Program-made: the position numbers and the translations under genes | Notes under the pieces: model-generated | The model's database searches: none | What the model saw: only the letters and a program-made list of their open reading frames with translations | What the model was told of the DNA's origin: nothing | Assembly (NCBI RefSeq): GCF_003711515.1 | Contig: NW_021167083.1 | Coordinates: 1,500,481-1,564,480, forward strand | Length of the DNA: 64,000 bases | Direction of reading: 5' to 3' | From: Sodiomyces alkalinus F11 | Lineage: Eukaryota; Ascomycota; Sordariomycetes; Glomerellales; Plectosphaerellaceae | Part shown: positions 47,880 through 59,166 of the stretch, piece by piece | Position numbering within the stretch: position 1 is the stretch's first letter | Layout of the letters: every line of letters begins with the position of its first letter

Positions 47880-48822
47880 CCAAACAAAACAAACACACTG
47901 GCTGTCTCAAGGTTTCGGCTCCCTTTACCTAGGTACCTTAAGGTACTGTAGGCACTCTGCCCTTCCTCTATCCCATAACCCACACCTCCTCAGATCCCCA
48001 GATTCCCTCCTCTCCCTCCTCTCCCCTTCATTCTTCCACCCACCGTCGACACATCCATTCACACAGAACCGCTACTCCTCCCTACGCCGCCTCCTGTTCC
48101 ACTCACCTTCGTCTCCCAGTCGTCCTCATTACATTCTCCTCTTTTTCTCTTCCATCCCCCACCCCGTCGACGTTTGGTTAAGCCCCCCGAATCCAACGAT
48201 TCCTCCCGGACCGATCAACTGGATCCTCTACCACGAGTCTCTGACACTGCCCACGCAAGACAATTGATCACACTTGCCGCATCCGACGTCTGCCTGTCGT
48301 CCATCTAACCTACCGTATCCCCCCCCCACTGGCCTTTCTTGACTCCTGACTTCTCGACCTACCCCTCCTGGGCCGACCGCCTCGCCGACTACCCACCGAG
48401 AACAATCAACCTTTACCAAGTGCGAAGTCTTTATTCGAAAACAGAACTCCAAAGTGCTTGACTTGGTCTCATACCCCGGCTGTTTCGAAACCCTCGAAGC
48501 CTCTCACGCGTTCCCGAGACACAATCTCTTCTCGTCTAGCTCAGCCCCTATCTGTTGTCGTCGTCGATAAGTCGACTCGGATCCGACTCCAACAAAGAAG
48601 TCTTTCCTCGTAACCTCCCCGAGGGTTTCTTTTGTCAGAAAGAAGAAGAAGAAAAAATTGTCGAAATCGTCCACACTCGGGATAACAATACTACTCTCGC
48701 CGTCGACGACCTTTGTGGTCTCGCCGTGCGATGTGGGAGGGGAGGCGTGTCTCGTAAGCTTCCATCCAAGGGATCGAAGTGGGAGAGCCAACGGAAACAT
48801 TCACAAACGAAAGGCCTTTATC

Positions 48823-48940
48823 GCTACTGCTGCTACGATCCTCTGTTACTGCCACTGCCACTGCCACTGCTGCTGCTACTGCTATTGCTATTGCAACTGC
48901 TCCTGCTCCTGTTCCTGCCACGGTTACTGCCCAACCTCTG
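48823..48940 (+). repeat. Degenerate CTGCTA/CTGCCA hexamer repeat
   Basis: A run of CTGCTA, CTGCCA, TTGCTA and CTCCTG hexamers lies 300-420 bp before the next start codon, probably within its 5' leader. Confidence 0.8.
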
Positions 48941-49245
48941 CCACAACCCCGTCACCGGTGGACAACAACAGCTACAACAACAACAGTTACGTCGTATGGG
49001 CAGTGCCTCTCCCTCGCCCCACTTGTCGTCCTTCGCATACCTTTGCTAGATGCCGTTTCTTTGGTCTCCTGTTTTTATTGCGAGTTTCGGACAGTCCTTT
49101 TCTTGAACGGTATCCTTACCTCTACGCCCTGCCTCGTCTTGAATTTCCCGACAACACCTCCACAGAATAGAAACTTCCAAACGTAACACGCTTCTACCCG
49201 ACACACACACACACCGGAGAGACGAGGATCGCATCGTGGACGGGA

Positions 49246-51405
49246 ATGGATCCTCGTTTCCCTGTTACGCGAGACCAATTGTTCAGCCTGCAGATGGACC
49301 TCAAGCACATCCAGCTTGTCCAGAGCAGTCAAGCCGAGCGCATTGCCAGACTTGAACGACGCCAGGAGCAGGATGCCCAGCTCAAATCGGTCTGGCAACA
49401 ACCGCCCTTTCCAGGCGTGCTGGCTGGTACCCCTCAATATGGTGTGTTGGCTTTTTTCTTTTTTTTTTCTTTTTTTTTCTTTTTTTCTCTCCCGCCCCTT
49501 CTTTTGTGAACCTCACTCACACCGCATCGACCAGCAGGCCCTACCCACTTCAACCCAAGCGATCTTTACGAGACGGACGACCAGGAAAACCTGCTCAGCT
49601 CTCTTCATCTCGGGCCGGCCGAGGAGGAACCTGTCCGCCGGGGTGCCGCCTCCCGGGCCAATAGCGTTCGCTTCGATGAGAGCGCCCTACGACAGTCCGA
49701 CTGGGGCGGCGGCGGCGGCGGCGGCGGCGGCCAGAGCAACCGCCATTCGGGGGAATTCGGGGGCCCCCCTCGGCCCAGCAGTGGCCTGTTGATGGAAAGA
49801 TCGCTCTCGCACAAATCCGACGGGAGGCATAGCTCGGCCGGCCACTCGGTCCATTCGGTGCATTCGTTGGCGTCGGGACGGGCCAGCAGCCTGGGCCTAC
49901 ACACGGACAACTACACGGGCAGCAGCAACGAGGACGACTCGCCGGTCGACCTGCCAGGACCGCCCCCCGAGTTTTTCATCCTGGGCTCGGTGCCGTCCAT
50001 CGTGCGATGCTGGCTGACTCCCCACTTCGCCCACGACACCATCCACTACGTGGACATTTGCACGGGGTCGCAAAAGTCGACGATCGATTACTCGGTCGTC
50101 AGGGACCTCGACCTCGCAGACGAACTACAACGGGACGTCGACGGCGTGTGCAGGCTTCGGACCACCGTCTACCTTGTCGAGGCCACCGTCGCCGAGAGAC
50201 CGCACCGGCCATCCCACCCGGGCCAGATCCCGAGCATCACGGCAACGTTCGAGGTGACGGGCGTGGAGCAGGACGAGAACGCCGAGGCCAAGAAAGGAAT
50301 CCAGGTTTTCATCGGAAGCGACACTTTGCGTGCACACGTGGCCGACATTTTCCTTTCTCAAAACCGGATGACCCTGGTCGGGAACGACCGGGAGAAGCTT
50401 TCGGTGCCGTTCGTGCGGCCGGAGGACGACGTGGTGTTCAAACACATCTACACGACCAACGCCGTTCCGGTTTCGGGGAAGCCGAAGCTCAATGCCAACG
50501 CTGCCCCGTTCGTCTTGGGAAAGTCGAGTGGGCAGCACGTTGCCCCGGTGGTGCAGCAGCGGGATCTGGACGAGTCCGTATCCGCAAGCGCAGCAGCCGC
50601 ACCAAACGGTGCCGGGGTCGAGAAGGACGAGGAAGAGGCGGTGCACGGTCGAGCCACCTCTTGCCCTCCGGGACAGGATGGGCGCTCTGGGACTGGGATG
50701 GGAACGGGAAAGCCGAACGGGGCAGGAGGCCGCCGTCCTGAGACGGATGCAGAGGCCGACGAGAAGACGAAGGAGGGTACTGCGCACCCATCAAAGACGA
50801 GGGAAGGTGGCTTGGGGCTATCTTCGTCTGCTTCGAATGTGGACAGCACGGAGGGCAATCCGCAGCCGGCGAGCGGGATCGGAATCTGGGGTTCGTGGCG
50901 GCACGGGACACCGGGGGCGGGGGCGGGGGCGGAGACCGGGCAGCGCGAAGGAGCACCGCTCAGCGGATATCAGCCTGCGGGACGAGGAGGGCGCAGCATG
51001 AAAGTGTTGAAGCCTCTCAAGTCGACGTCGTCGTCTTCTGCGCGCACGGGAGCGTCGTACGAACCAGCGCCGCCTCCTCGGAGTAGCGGCGAGTATCGAC
51101 GCAAGAGCCAGACGGCAATTACGGCCATGGGTGCTGGCGGCGGCGCGGGGGGCAGCGACAGCGGGTCGAGCAACGTGATCCGGTGGGAGTCGTCGAAGAG
51201 GGCGATGGGCACCGGCGCGCCAGTCCATTCGTCTCGGGACGCGCGTAGCACGACGAGTACGACAAGTGCGGGTTCGGGTTCGGGTTCGGGGGTTGCCCCT
51301 CTGACGCCCATCTCTCGGTCTACGAACAATCCGATCGGAGGGGCGTCGGCTTTCTCGTGGATGAACCCGGCGGGCAAGGCGAAACCGGCGGCCACGGCCG
51401 AGTGA
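49246..51405 (+). CDS. Uncharacterised fungal protein with N-terminal coiled coil and degenerate retropepsin-like domain
   Basis: Two exons, 49246-49441 and 49538-51405, give 687 residues. An alternative acceptor three bases earlier (49535) adds one Ala. Residues 1-50 form a coiled coil (Q-L-F-S-L-Q-M-D-L-K-H-I-Q-L-V). Then comes a Ser/Gly-rich segment with nine consecutive Gly codons (49,710-49,735). Residues about 215-390 look like a retropepsin fold: Y-V-D-I-C-T-G-S-Q-K-S-T-I at 236-248 stands where a D-T-G-A/S flap-Asp loop is expected. Downstream I-Q-V-F-I-G-S-D-T-L-R-A-H-V-A-D-I resembles the second conserved block of Ddi1-like proteases. The catalytic Asp position is Cys240, so activity is doubtful. 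The C-terminal third is Ser/Gly/Thr-rich and disordered. I do not recognise a named family with certainty. Confidence 0.8.
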
Positions 51406-51946
51406 ATACAGGCCCTTGTCCCATATGTCGGTCTTCTCTTACACTACTCCTTTTGTCACACTGTTTTTCGTGCCCCCTGAGAGAGTAATGATAATCAAAA
51501 TCAATTCAACCAATAAACGGATACAAGCCACCTTTTGGAGTGAATTATAGTTATCGGTCACTTGGGTAGATGTCGAGATGGTTGTTGTGTAACTGAACTG
51601 GTCCGGGCGAGTTCGCTGCCGTACTTGCTTACCTAAGCACATAGAACGGAACGGCTTAGGTAATTTCTCGGTAGTGGGTGGCTTCTGTCGGCTATTATTT
51701 CTCCATTTCTCCCCGCCCCCACCACTGATTAGATAAGACCTGTGAGACCTAAGAGCTCCGCGACCTCTGAGACGTTGTACTCTGAGACCTCGAACATCAA
51801 AAATCATACGAGGGTGGAAACTTCGTCTCCCTTCGTTCGCTTAGGGGTAATGATAGTTCCGTAATTGACACGAGATTGTGTCTTTTTACTTTCTTTTTCT
51901 TTGTCTCAGTCGATATTTAGAGTCCCCCTTTACATCTCCCGCGTCA
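51406..51946. promoter_or_regulatory. Spacer before the isochorismatase-family gene
   Basis: 541 bp. It holds two inverted CTTACCTAAGC / GGCTTAGGTAA motifs at 51,628-51,665 and repeated AGACCT/GAGACC hexamers at 51,737-51,792. Nothing coding. Confidence 0.45.
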
Positions 51947-52870
51947 ATGCGACTCCATAGAGCGTCCGCTTCCGCTTCCGCTTCGTTTCGCACCTTGACG
52001 ACTCCTCCTATTCCTCGCCTCACCGTCTCTCCTCGGACGTCTTCTTGCTCCCTACTATCCGTGCGCACCACAGCACCTCCTCGTCGTCCCGTTTCGCCCC
52101 TCCACGGCGTCGTCCCAGCCCGCACAATGTCAATGTCCAGCCAACCCCCAGCACCACAGCGTCGCTTCAAGCGACCCGTCGTCTTGTAAAGCCTTCTCGT
52201 CCTCCCCTGCCCCTCCTCTTTCCCAAAACGAAAACATGGCTAACACAAGAACCCCGTCTCTCTCCCGCTCAGCGTCTGCGACATCCAGGACAAATTCCGC
52301 ACGACCATCTGGAACTTCGACAAAATGGTCCTCACGGCCGCCAAGGTCCTCCGCGCAGCCCACATCCTCCGCCTCCCCGTGCACACGACGACCCAGAACC
52401 GCGCGCGCCTGGGCGACACCGTCCCGGAGCTCGCCGCCCTGCTGACCCCGCGGGCCGACGGTGGCGCCCTGGTCCACCCGCCGGTCGACAAGACGCGGTT
52501 CAGCATGTGGGTGCCCGAAGTGGCGGCGCAGCTCACCAGCGACGCAGACGCAAAGGCAGATGCAGACGGACCGGCGGAGGTGATCCTCGTGGGCATCGAG
52601 GCGCACATCTGCGTCACGCAGACGGCGCTGGACCTCTTGGCGAATGGGCACAAGGTGTATGTCCTCGCGGACGGGGTGAGCAGCTGCAACCGCGAGGAGG
52701 TGGGGGTTGCGCTGGCGAGGTTGAGGGCGGAAGGGGTGACGGTTACGACGAGCGAGAGCGTGATGTACGAGCTGATGGGCGATGCGAAGGTGGCGGAGTT
52801 TAAGCAGATTGTGGGGCTTGTCAAGGATACGAGTGCGCAGACGAGAGATGTTTTGCAGTCTTTGTTGTAG
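51947..52870 (+). CDS. Isochorismatase-family cysteine hydrolase (ISOC2-like)
   Basis: A hydrolase-fold protein of the isochorismatase-domain group. The physiological substrate in fungi is unknown. Two exons, 51947-52185 and 52273-52870, joined in phase 2, give 278 residues from the first ATG. The splice creates V-F-V-C-D-I-Q-D-K-F with the catalytic Asp83. Lys153 (H-P-P-V-D-K-T-R-F) and Cys193 (E-A-H-I-C-V-T-Q-T-A-L-D-L) complete the triad. The first 60 residues are Arg/Ser/Pro/Thr-rich without acidic residues, like a mitochondrial presequence. In-frame ATGs at 52,127 and 52,133 would give a cytosolic form of 218 or 216 residues. Upstream start chosen by position only. Confidence 0.88.
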
Positions 52871-53067
52871 GTTTTTTTCCGTTTTTTCCGTTTTCTTCGG
52901 TTTTTCCTTTTTTTCCGTTTTTTCCTTTTTTTCCTTTTCTTCTTCTTTTTTCTTCTGTTTCTTTCTTTTTCTTTCGAGAGACCTAGGGACTTTCGCCGTA
53001 AGGATGGCTTTCGAACTCGCTATGTAGAACTGCATATAGCATACTTGCGCGCACACCCACGCGCCTA

Positions 53068-54347
53068 TCAGTCCTCCAGCTTGATCTCCCTCACCTTCGC
53101 CGTAGACAGCCACCTCAACTCGGACTGAGCCGGCATCCTCCGAAACCTCGCCAACTCATCCAGGAAAGCCGGCACGAACGTCCCCGGGCCCTGGACGTCC
53201 TGGCGCGCGGCAGCCCACTCCGCGGCAATCTCAAAGTGCAGCAGCGCCGCGACGACGGCCGCCAGCAGGTCGCGCGGTCCCCCGACAGGCTGCGCCGCAG
53301 CAGCAGCGCTGATGACGGTGCCGAGCGAGCAGCCCGTCCCCGTTACCTGGCCCAGCAGCGGGTGGCCGTTGGAGACGGCCAAGGTGCGCACGCCGTCGCT
53401 GACGACGTCGGTGGCGCCGGTCATGAGGACGACGTTGCGTTCGCGCGCGGCCAGGCGGCGCACGATGGCGGCGCGCTGCTGCTCGTCGAGCGCCGACGGG
53501 GCCGAGTCGACGCCTTTTTGCTGGGTTGGCGGGGCCTCGCCTAGTACAGTTGTGATTTCGCCTTCGTTGCCCTTGATGATGTCGAGGTAGCCGGCGGACA
53601 TGATGGTTTTGACGGCGTCGCGGCGGACGGATGTTGCGCCGGCTCTGGGGGTGGGAGAGGGTCAGATAAGAGCAGAGATAAAAGAAAAAGGAGAAGGGAA
53701 TAAAGAATGAACATACCCTACTGGGTCAAAGACAACCGGCCGGCCCGCAGCGTTGTACGCCTTGAGGGCCTTGACATAATTCTGCAACCCCTCCGGCGTG
53801 ACGGTCCCCATATTAATGACCAGCGCGCCGCCCAGCCTGGCCAAGTCGCCGGCCTCCTCACCGTAGTTCGCCATGATAGGCGAGGCGCCCACGGCCAGGG
53901 CGACGTTGGCCGCAAAGTTCTGCACGACAAGGTTCGTCATGTTGTGCGACAAGGGTCCGTTCTGATCGACGGCGCGGATAAGCGCCGGCACGCGGGCGAC
54001 GAGGTCCTTCGCCACGTCGTCGACGTCAGCGGCAGCGGCCGACGAGACGACGCCCTTGCGGAAGGCCGGCGGGGTGCGGACAATGGTAAGAAAGTCGCGG
54101 GATGCCTGTTCCGGGTCCGGGGCGGCGATGATGGCGCTCACGACGGCGACGCCGTCGATGGCCTTGGTCGGGGTGGCGGACTGGTAGATGACGCGCTGGG
54201 CGTTGTCTGGCTTGATGCCGCCTATGCAAACGGTCGGGACGGAGGCGGCGGCGGGGCTGGCGCTGGCGAGGGAGGCGAGGATGGAGCGGAGGCCTGCGGT
54301 GCCGATGATGCGCTTTGTGTTGTCCTTTCTGTGTTGTGTGAGCTGAA

Positions 54348-54385
<38 letters not shown>

Positions 54386-54975
54386 GACCAAAAAAAGGAA
54401 CAAATAAAGGGAGGAGACATGTCCCGTCAGGTTCAACGGGCTTCGGGCTCAAACTCACGTCTGCGTGGAAAACACGGTGCCGATGCCGAGATAGTCGGCT
54501 CCCTGTTCGGCGGCCGTGATGGCCTCTTCGACCGTGCCGGTGCTGACACCGATAATGGCGTCCGGACCAAGCAATTTGCGGGCTGTGGGCAGGTCTATAA
54601 GGGAACAGAAGACGTTAGCCCATCTTTCATTCTTCCTTCTTTTCTCGGTTTGTATCCTCCCACATCTCCCTCATGTCAAGGCAGCTCACCCATATCATCC
54701 TGTCCGACGTGAACGCCCTCACAGCCAACCGCCAGGGCGACATCAACCCGGTCGTTGATGAGCAGAGGCACGCCATAGCGACGGGTGACTTCATGCAGAC
54801 GCCGGGCGATGGCGATCTGAGCGCCCGTGTCCGACGTCTTGTCTCTGAGCTGGACGAGGGTCACGCCCCCTTTGACGGCCGCCTCGACGACCTGAGCCAG
54901 GTCCTTGTCTCCCAGGATGGCCGGGGTCGAGTCCGTCACCAGATAGAGTGAGTAGTCTACCTTGGGCTTCCCCAT
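53068..54975 (-). CDS. thi6: Bifunctional thiamine-phosphate synthase / hydroxyethylthiazole kinase
   Basis: It couples hydroxymethylpyrimidine diphosphate and thiazole phosphate to thiamine phosphate (N-terminal half) and phosphorylates hydroxyethylthiazole (C-terminal half). Four exons (54975-54690, 54594-54459, 54328-53717, 53644-53068) give 536 residues, close to yeast Thi6. ThiE motifs: [26 protein letters not shown], and G-V-S-T-G-T and G-I-G-T-V-F-S-T in exon 2. The ThiM half starts around [10 protein letters not shown], with V-F-D-P-V-G-A-G-A-T spanning the exon 3/4 junction and the catalytic G-T-G-C-S-L-G at Cys450. Introns are 95, 130 and 72 bp. The second holds an AT microsatellite. 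No thiamine riboswitch was recognised upstream. Confidence 0.95.
54351..54380. repeat. AT dinucleotide microsatellite in a THI6 intron
   Basis: Fifteen AT units lie in the second intron (54458-54329), about 20 bp from its acceptor on the minus strand. Confidence 0.92.
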
Positions 54976-55610
54976 CTTGTGCGTTGTGTTGAGAAAGGGG
55001 GTCGAGGAGGGGGGTCGAGGACTCGAGGTATGGTGAGCTCCGGGTATTGCTTTCTTTTGGTTGCGGGTCGGCAAGACAATAGATTGACGTTATGACGGTT
55101 TAGATATTTGATAATTAGAAGAGTAGACTTGGGGTTGTGGGTCGCCAAGACGGCGTCGGGGGCAAAAAAGGGGGACAAGACGGTTGAGAATGTTGAGAGT
55201 TGAGAGTTAATGAGGGTTGGGAGTTACGAGTTGAGATATATTTCTATATATTTCTACCTACGTTGCGTGTACGTCAGACCTCGGTGTGTCGGTGTCGGTG
55301 TCGGGGTCGGTGAATCAGTACCCCTATTTCGGTAAGACTCGGTGAGGCTCAGATATCGCAAAAGTCGACTACCCTACTTGGTAGTGGAAAGGATGATGCC
55401 AGCTGACAAACATGGTCGATCGATAGTATTTACTGATGTTTACAGTTTTGTTCTCCTCGACTAGAGGCGAAGAGTAATGAACCGTTGTCACTGTTGAGAT
55501 ATTCCTATAAAACCCTAGCCTCTCCCCCTTCTCCCCCTCTCCCACTCTGACTGCCCTGCTTCCAAATCCGGGTCTCACGCCCAGGGGCAGAACCCACCAA
55601 GAGAAAAGTC
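54976..55610. promoter_or_regulatory. Promoter region of THI6 and 3' end of the Zn2Cys6 factor
   Basis: 635 bp. It includes GGTGTC hexamer repeats at 55,281-55,306 and AT-rich stretches near 55,230-55,255. A small open frame (55,369-55,623) has no family features. Confidence 0.45.
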
Positions 55611-55818
55611 TCAATAATTCCAAACAACATCCGCCATCACATTCATGTTATCAATAAAAGAAGTCCATGAAGGATCGTTAAAGGCTTCCTCCCAGAACGT
55701 CCCGTACGGGTCTGAGAACGTCCTCGTAGCCGCACCGGTCATTGCTAGAGCACCCTCACCTGCGCTCCCGCTCACCTGCGCACCATCATCCATTGCCAAG
55801 GCTAGTACCATCTGCTCC

Positions 55819-55852
<34 letters not shown>

Positions 55853-58202
55853 CCTGTTGCTGCTGCTGCTGCTGTTGTTGTTGTTCCTGCTGCTGATACT
55901 GCTGCTGCTGCTGCTGCTGCTGCGTCTGCGGCTGCGGCTGACCCGTCCCACAGCAACAACCCGCATTATACGCATCAAGCTCCTTCGCAACAATCCCCTT
56001 AAGATGGGAAATAACCTGCCCGACCCGTTCCAGCGGATCAAAATACCCAGCGACCTTCGACACGGGGTTCGCCACCAGCTCCCCCCCGCGACGCCCCCGC
56101 CTGCGCCGCTCGACGTAGCGCCTCATCTCCTCGACCTCGCGGTCCGCCATCTCGTCCAGCGGGATCTGCTTCGACACCGCCCCGAGGTCCCACCCGGGCA
56201 CCTGCAGCGCCAGGAGCTTGAGGCACACCAGCACCACGTAGAGCCAGTCCGACGTGCCCAGGCACGTGAACCGCGGCGGCACGTACACGTGCACGTGCAC
56301 CCTACCGCCGCCGAAACGCGTGTCCAGGAAACGCCGCGCCGCGCCGACACAGTTCCAGAGCAGGCCCAGCCTTTCCGGGTGTCGGAGCGTGGAGCGGGGG
56401 TTTTGGCTTTCTGAGATGCTGACCTCGTATAAGAGCACTTCGGCGACTGATATGTGAGATAGTAATACGGCTGCATCTTGATGTCAGCAACGCCGGTTGT
56501 TTTCCTCCGTTCAATCAAAAAAAAAAAGATAAGATGGTAGAAACCCAGAACGTACGGTTCGTCCTCAGTCCGTCCGGTAGAGACGACCTGAATAGGTCGA
56601 TTTCTTGCTGGAAGGACTGCACTATCATGGTCAGGGGGAGCTGCATAGACTGCAAGCTGGTGCTGTCTTGCTGCCCCAGTGAAAGAGAAATAGACTGTGC
56701 AAGTTTCTGGATGCGAAATAAATGCACCAAGAACTGATCGCCGGGATATTCAGCCCGTTCCTCGATGGTTTTGCAGCATTTCTCGAGATATGGCGTAATG
56801 GTAAAAGCATTGGGTGTTTTGTTCGTGTTGAACATCCTGCATCCGAAGGTGACGGTGGACAAAAAGTACCCGTCAGTCAGCATGCATACGACTCCCGGTA
56901 AAAGATTCTGTGTCTATCACGCATGTGCCCTACAATGAATTGAGATAATAGCAGCCGGTAAAAGCCCTCATGTGGTCGAGCGTGACCGTCGAAGACAGCC
57001 TGGGGCCCTGCGTCGCCAGAGACTCCCTACACCCGAGACCGATGCACATCGACCTCGCCAGGAAGAGCAAATTGGTGATCTGGAAGCTGCTCAAGTTATA
57101 CTGAAACCTGAGAGCACGAAAGGGCCGAGATCTACACGTCAGAACTGAATGCGCACAACCGCAGGTCAAGGTGAGCTGGGGGGGGAGAAAAGGGGAGGGG
57201 GCTCCCTTACCACGCAACCAAGAGCTGCAAGCTCTGCAACACATCCAGGCTATTCCGCGGCCTCGTGATAGCCGCCCGAGAAATCTCGCCGAGGAGTCTG
57301 TCGCCGAGGACAAGCTGACGAAAGGCATCCAGACGGTACGCCACCACCACGACGCCCTTGAAGAGGAACGGATGCCGCGCGGCGAGCTGAGTGGCGGCGA
57401 GACCCGGCGGCGGGATGACGAAGGGGTACAGCGGCGCCATGACCGCGCGGAAGGTCTGCAGGAGCTGTTCGGCCTCGTCGCCGGACGGCCATGGCACGTC
57501 GTCTGGGTGGATCGGATGGGGTAACGGGTCGCTGCTGTCGTCGTGGCTAATGCTCATGAGACTCGCCGGCGATTCTCCTGCATCTTCTGAGGGGGAGGAG
57601 CCGTCGTCACCGTCGTCACCGTCGTCACCGTCGTCACCATCGTCACCGTCTGAGGATGGGGCCCCTTCGTCGACTTCGGGGAAGATGTGGTGGAACCGAT
57701 GGACCGTCACAGTCCCCATCTTCCGCCTTTTCACCGACCGATGCTCCACCGGGGCGGGATCATGATCGAGAGCCGGAGCGGGAGTCGCAGTCGGAGCGGA
57801 ACCGGAACCGGAACCGGAACCAAACGTGGCGAAAGTGGACCCTCCGGTCTGCCCCCCGCGAAGCTGCGAGGCAAGTTCCTCAAGCCTCTTCTCCAGCTCA
57901 GCCACCTTGGTGGGCCTGGGCTCCTTCTTCGCCCGAGGCGGGGCCGGCGTCTGCGACGCACATGGCTTCTCCAGCCTGTGACACCTATGCAAAATGCAAG
58001 AACGGAGCGGGGCGGATGACCCCGGCTTCTCTGTCAGTCGCCGAAGCAGAACCGAATACTCGGGTCTCACGGGTTCAACCTGCTTGCACACTCACCTCTC
58101 GCACTTGCTGCTCTCCGGCGGTCCAGGGATGCATCGAGACTTGGCCTTCGCGCATGTCGTACAGGCCGTCGGGCCCCTGGGCTTGGGGTTTTCCAGAGTC
58201 AT
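55611..58202 (-). CDS. Zn(II)2Cys6 transcription factor with polyGln tail
   Basis: Five exons (58202-58096, 57984-57211, 57107-56934, 56836-56556, 56476-55611) give 733 residues. The binuclear zinc cluster C-x2-C-x6-C-x9-C-x2-C-x6-C is at residues 14-44, split by intron 1 between Cys34 and Cys37. A heptad coiled coil follows (V-A-E-L-E-K-R-L-E-E-L-A). Then come an Asp/Gly run and a middle region like fungal transcription-factor homology domains (L-D-V-L-Q-S-L-Q-L-L-V-A-W-F-Q-Y, M-R-A-F-T-G-C-Y-Y-L, T-I-T-P-Y-L-E-K-C-C, L-V-H-L-F-R-I-Q-K-L-A-Q). The C-terminus is Gln-rich and could be an activation domain. Introns 3 and 4 were set by CTGAC branch sites and restored family order. The target genes are unknown. 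Start at 58,202 is the ATG nearest the finger. Confidence 0.88.
55812..55925 (-). repeat. CAG/CAA polyglutamine-coding repeat
   Basis: Mixed CAG and CAA codons on the minus strand encode over 30 Gln broken by Glu, Tyr and His, in the last exon of the Zn2Cys6 factor. Confidence 0.95.
57602..57652 (-). repeat. GGTGACGAC-type 9-bp repeat coding Asp-Asp-Gly
   Basis: Five near-identical 9-bp units encode consecutive D-D-G triplets in the zinc-cluster factor, between the coiled coil and the middle homology region. Confidence 0.9.
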
Positions 58203-59166
58203 GGATGTGATGCAAGTGGTATGTACTGCATATACGCCACGCCGTATAACATGAGTCTCCTGACAACTACCGTTTCCCAGAAATATCCTCGTACAGGCCA
58301 TATGGTATGAATATATGACAGACCTCCATGGGATAATAATGCTGGTGCCTAGTGATACCGAAGGTATAACATAACGTATTTCCTCTAACCCCTGCAGAAG
58401 GGGGGGCGCTCGTCTGGCCTTCGTCAGACCCTGGACCTTGGGTGTCAGTGTCAGTGTCGAGATTCAAGGTTCGACGGCCTTTCTTGTCTTTGCGTGTAAG
58501 TCGTAGATGAGATGCTTTGTCCCTGGCCAATCGATTGAGTTGCCCATGGAACAAAATGCCCTACATCACGATCGGGATGGAGTGTACGGAGTACGGAGTG
58601 AAGCATTTACTCCGCTTCCAATGGAGACGGAGGAGATGCGAACTCCGTTCCGCGAATGATATGATCCACGTGACTCCGCATGTGACTTGTCATGTGATAT
58701 CAAGTCCACTCGAATGCCGAAATGAGCATGATGAATATGCATCTCGATGGTCCCCCGGACTTCATACCATACGCACCTAATGTCATGATGGAATTTACCA
58801 TGGTCACTCGAATAGGGAAAGGGAAGAGTCCCAAGTTATGTTGTGGGGGAATCCAATAGGCCCGTCACCTCCCGCCAAACGGCGCCAAGGTATCCGGGTA
58901 ATGGTTCTTTGATATTTCGAATAGAAATCTACGACAGCTACCACTATCCTTGGTGGGTAGGTGTGCGTATGACGAGTAAAAAGAAGTTAGGCCAAGAGGA
59001 TAGATACGAAGAGAAGCCGCTAGCAAGTTCAATACCGCAGGGCCGTTGACCGCTCCAAGGAACGTGATGTGTGGGAATGGCCGGGATGGGCGCGATGGGT
59101 TGGGTGAGCTCTCCTGAATGTCAACGAACCCTAAAAAAAAAAAACCACCCGGAAAAAGTTCATTGT
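58203..59166. other. Promoter of the Zn2Cys6 factor and 3' region of ALAS
   Basis: 964 bp without a supported gene. It holds a GTACGGAGTACGGAGT direct repeat at 58,584-58,600, TGTCAGTGTCAGTGTC at 58,441-58,457, and a poly-A run at 59,132-59,143 close to the ALAS stop. Open frames here are short and featureless. Confidence 0.5.

Larger units (their letters stand above)
47120..49245. promoter_or_regulatory. Long spacer and probable 5' leader of the downstream gene
   Basis: 2.1 kb without a supported gene. GGCT repeats follow the esterase stop (47,119-47,147). From 47,390 to 47,950 there are at least eight copies of the GGTACCT / CTTAAGGTAC motif. From about 47,990 to 48,440 the DNA is pyrimidine-rich, as in fungal core promoters and leaders. 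A trinucleotide-like repeat follows at 48,823-48,940. Open frames such as 48,555-49,049 overlap this repeat and look like shadows. They could act as upstream ORFs if transcription starts early. Confidence 0.45.

Noticed and set aside
48555..49186. Overlapping plus-strand frames of 135-170 codons
   Set aside because: They are driven by the CTGCTA-type repeat, are open in all three frames there, and have no family pattern.
54976..55610. Thiamine pyrophosphate riboswitch upstream of THI6
   Set aside because: I searched the minus strand for the conserved CTGAGA element of fungal TPP riboswitches and found none. No suitable leader intron is visible.
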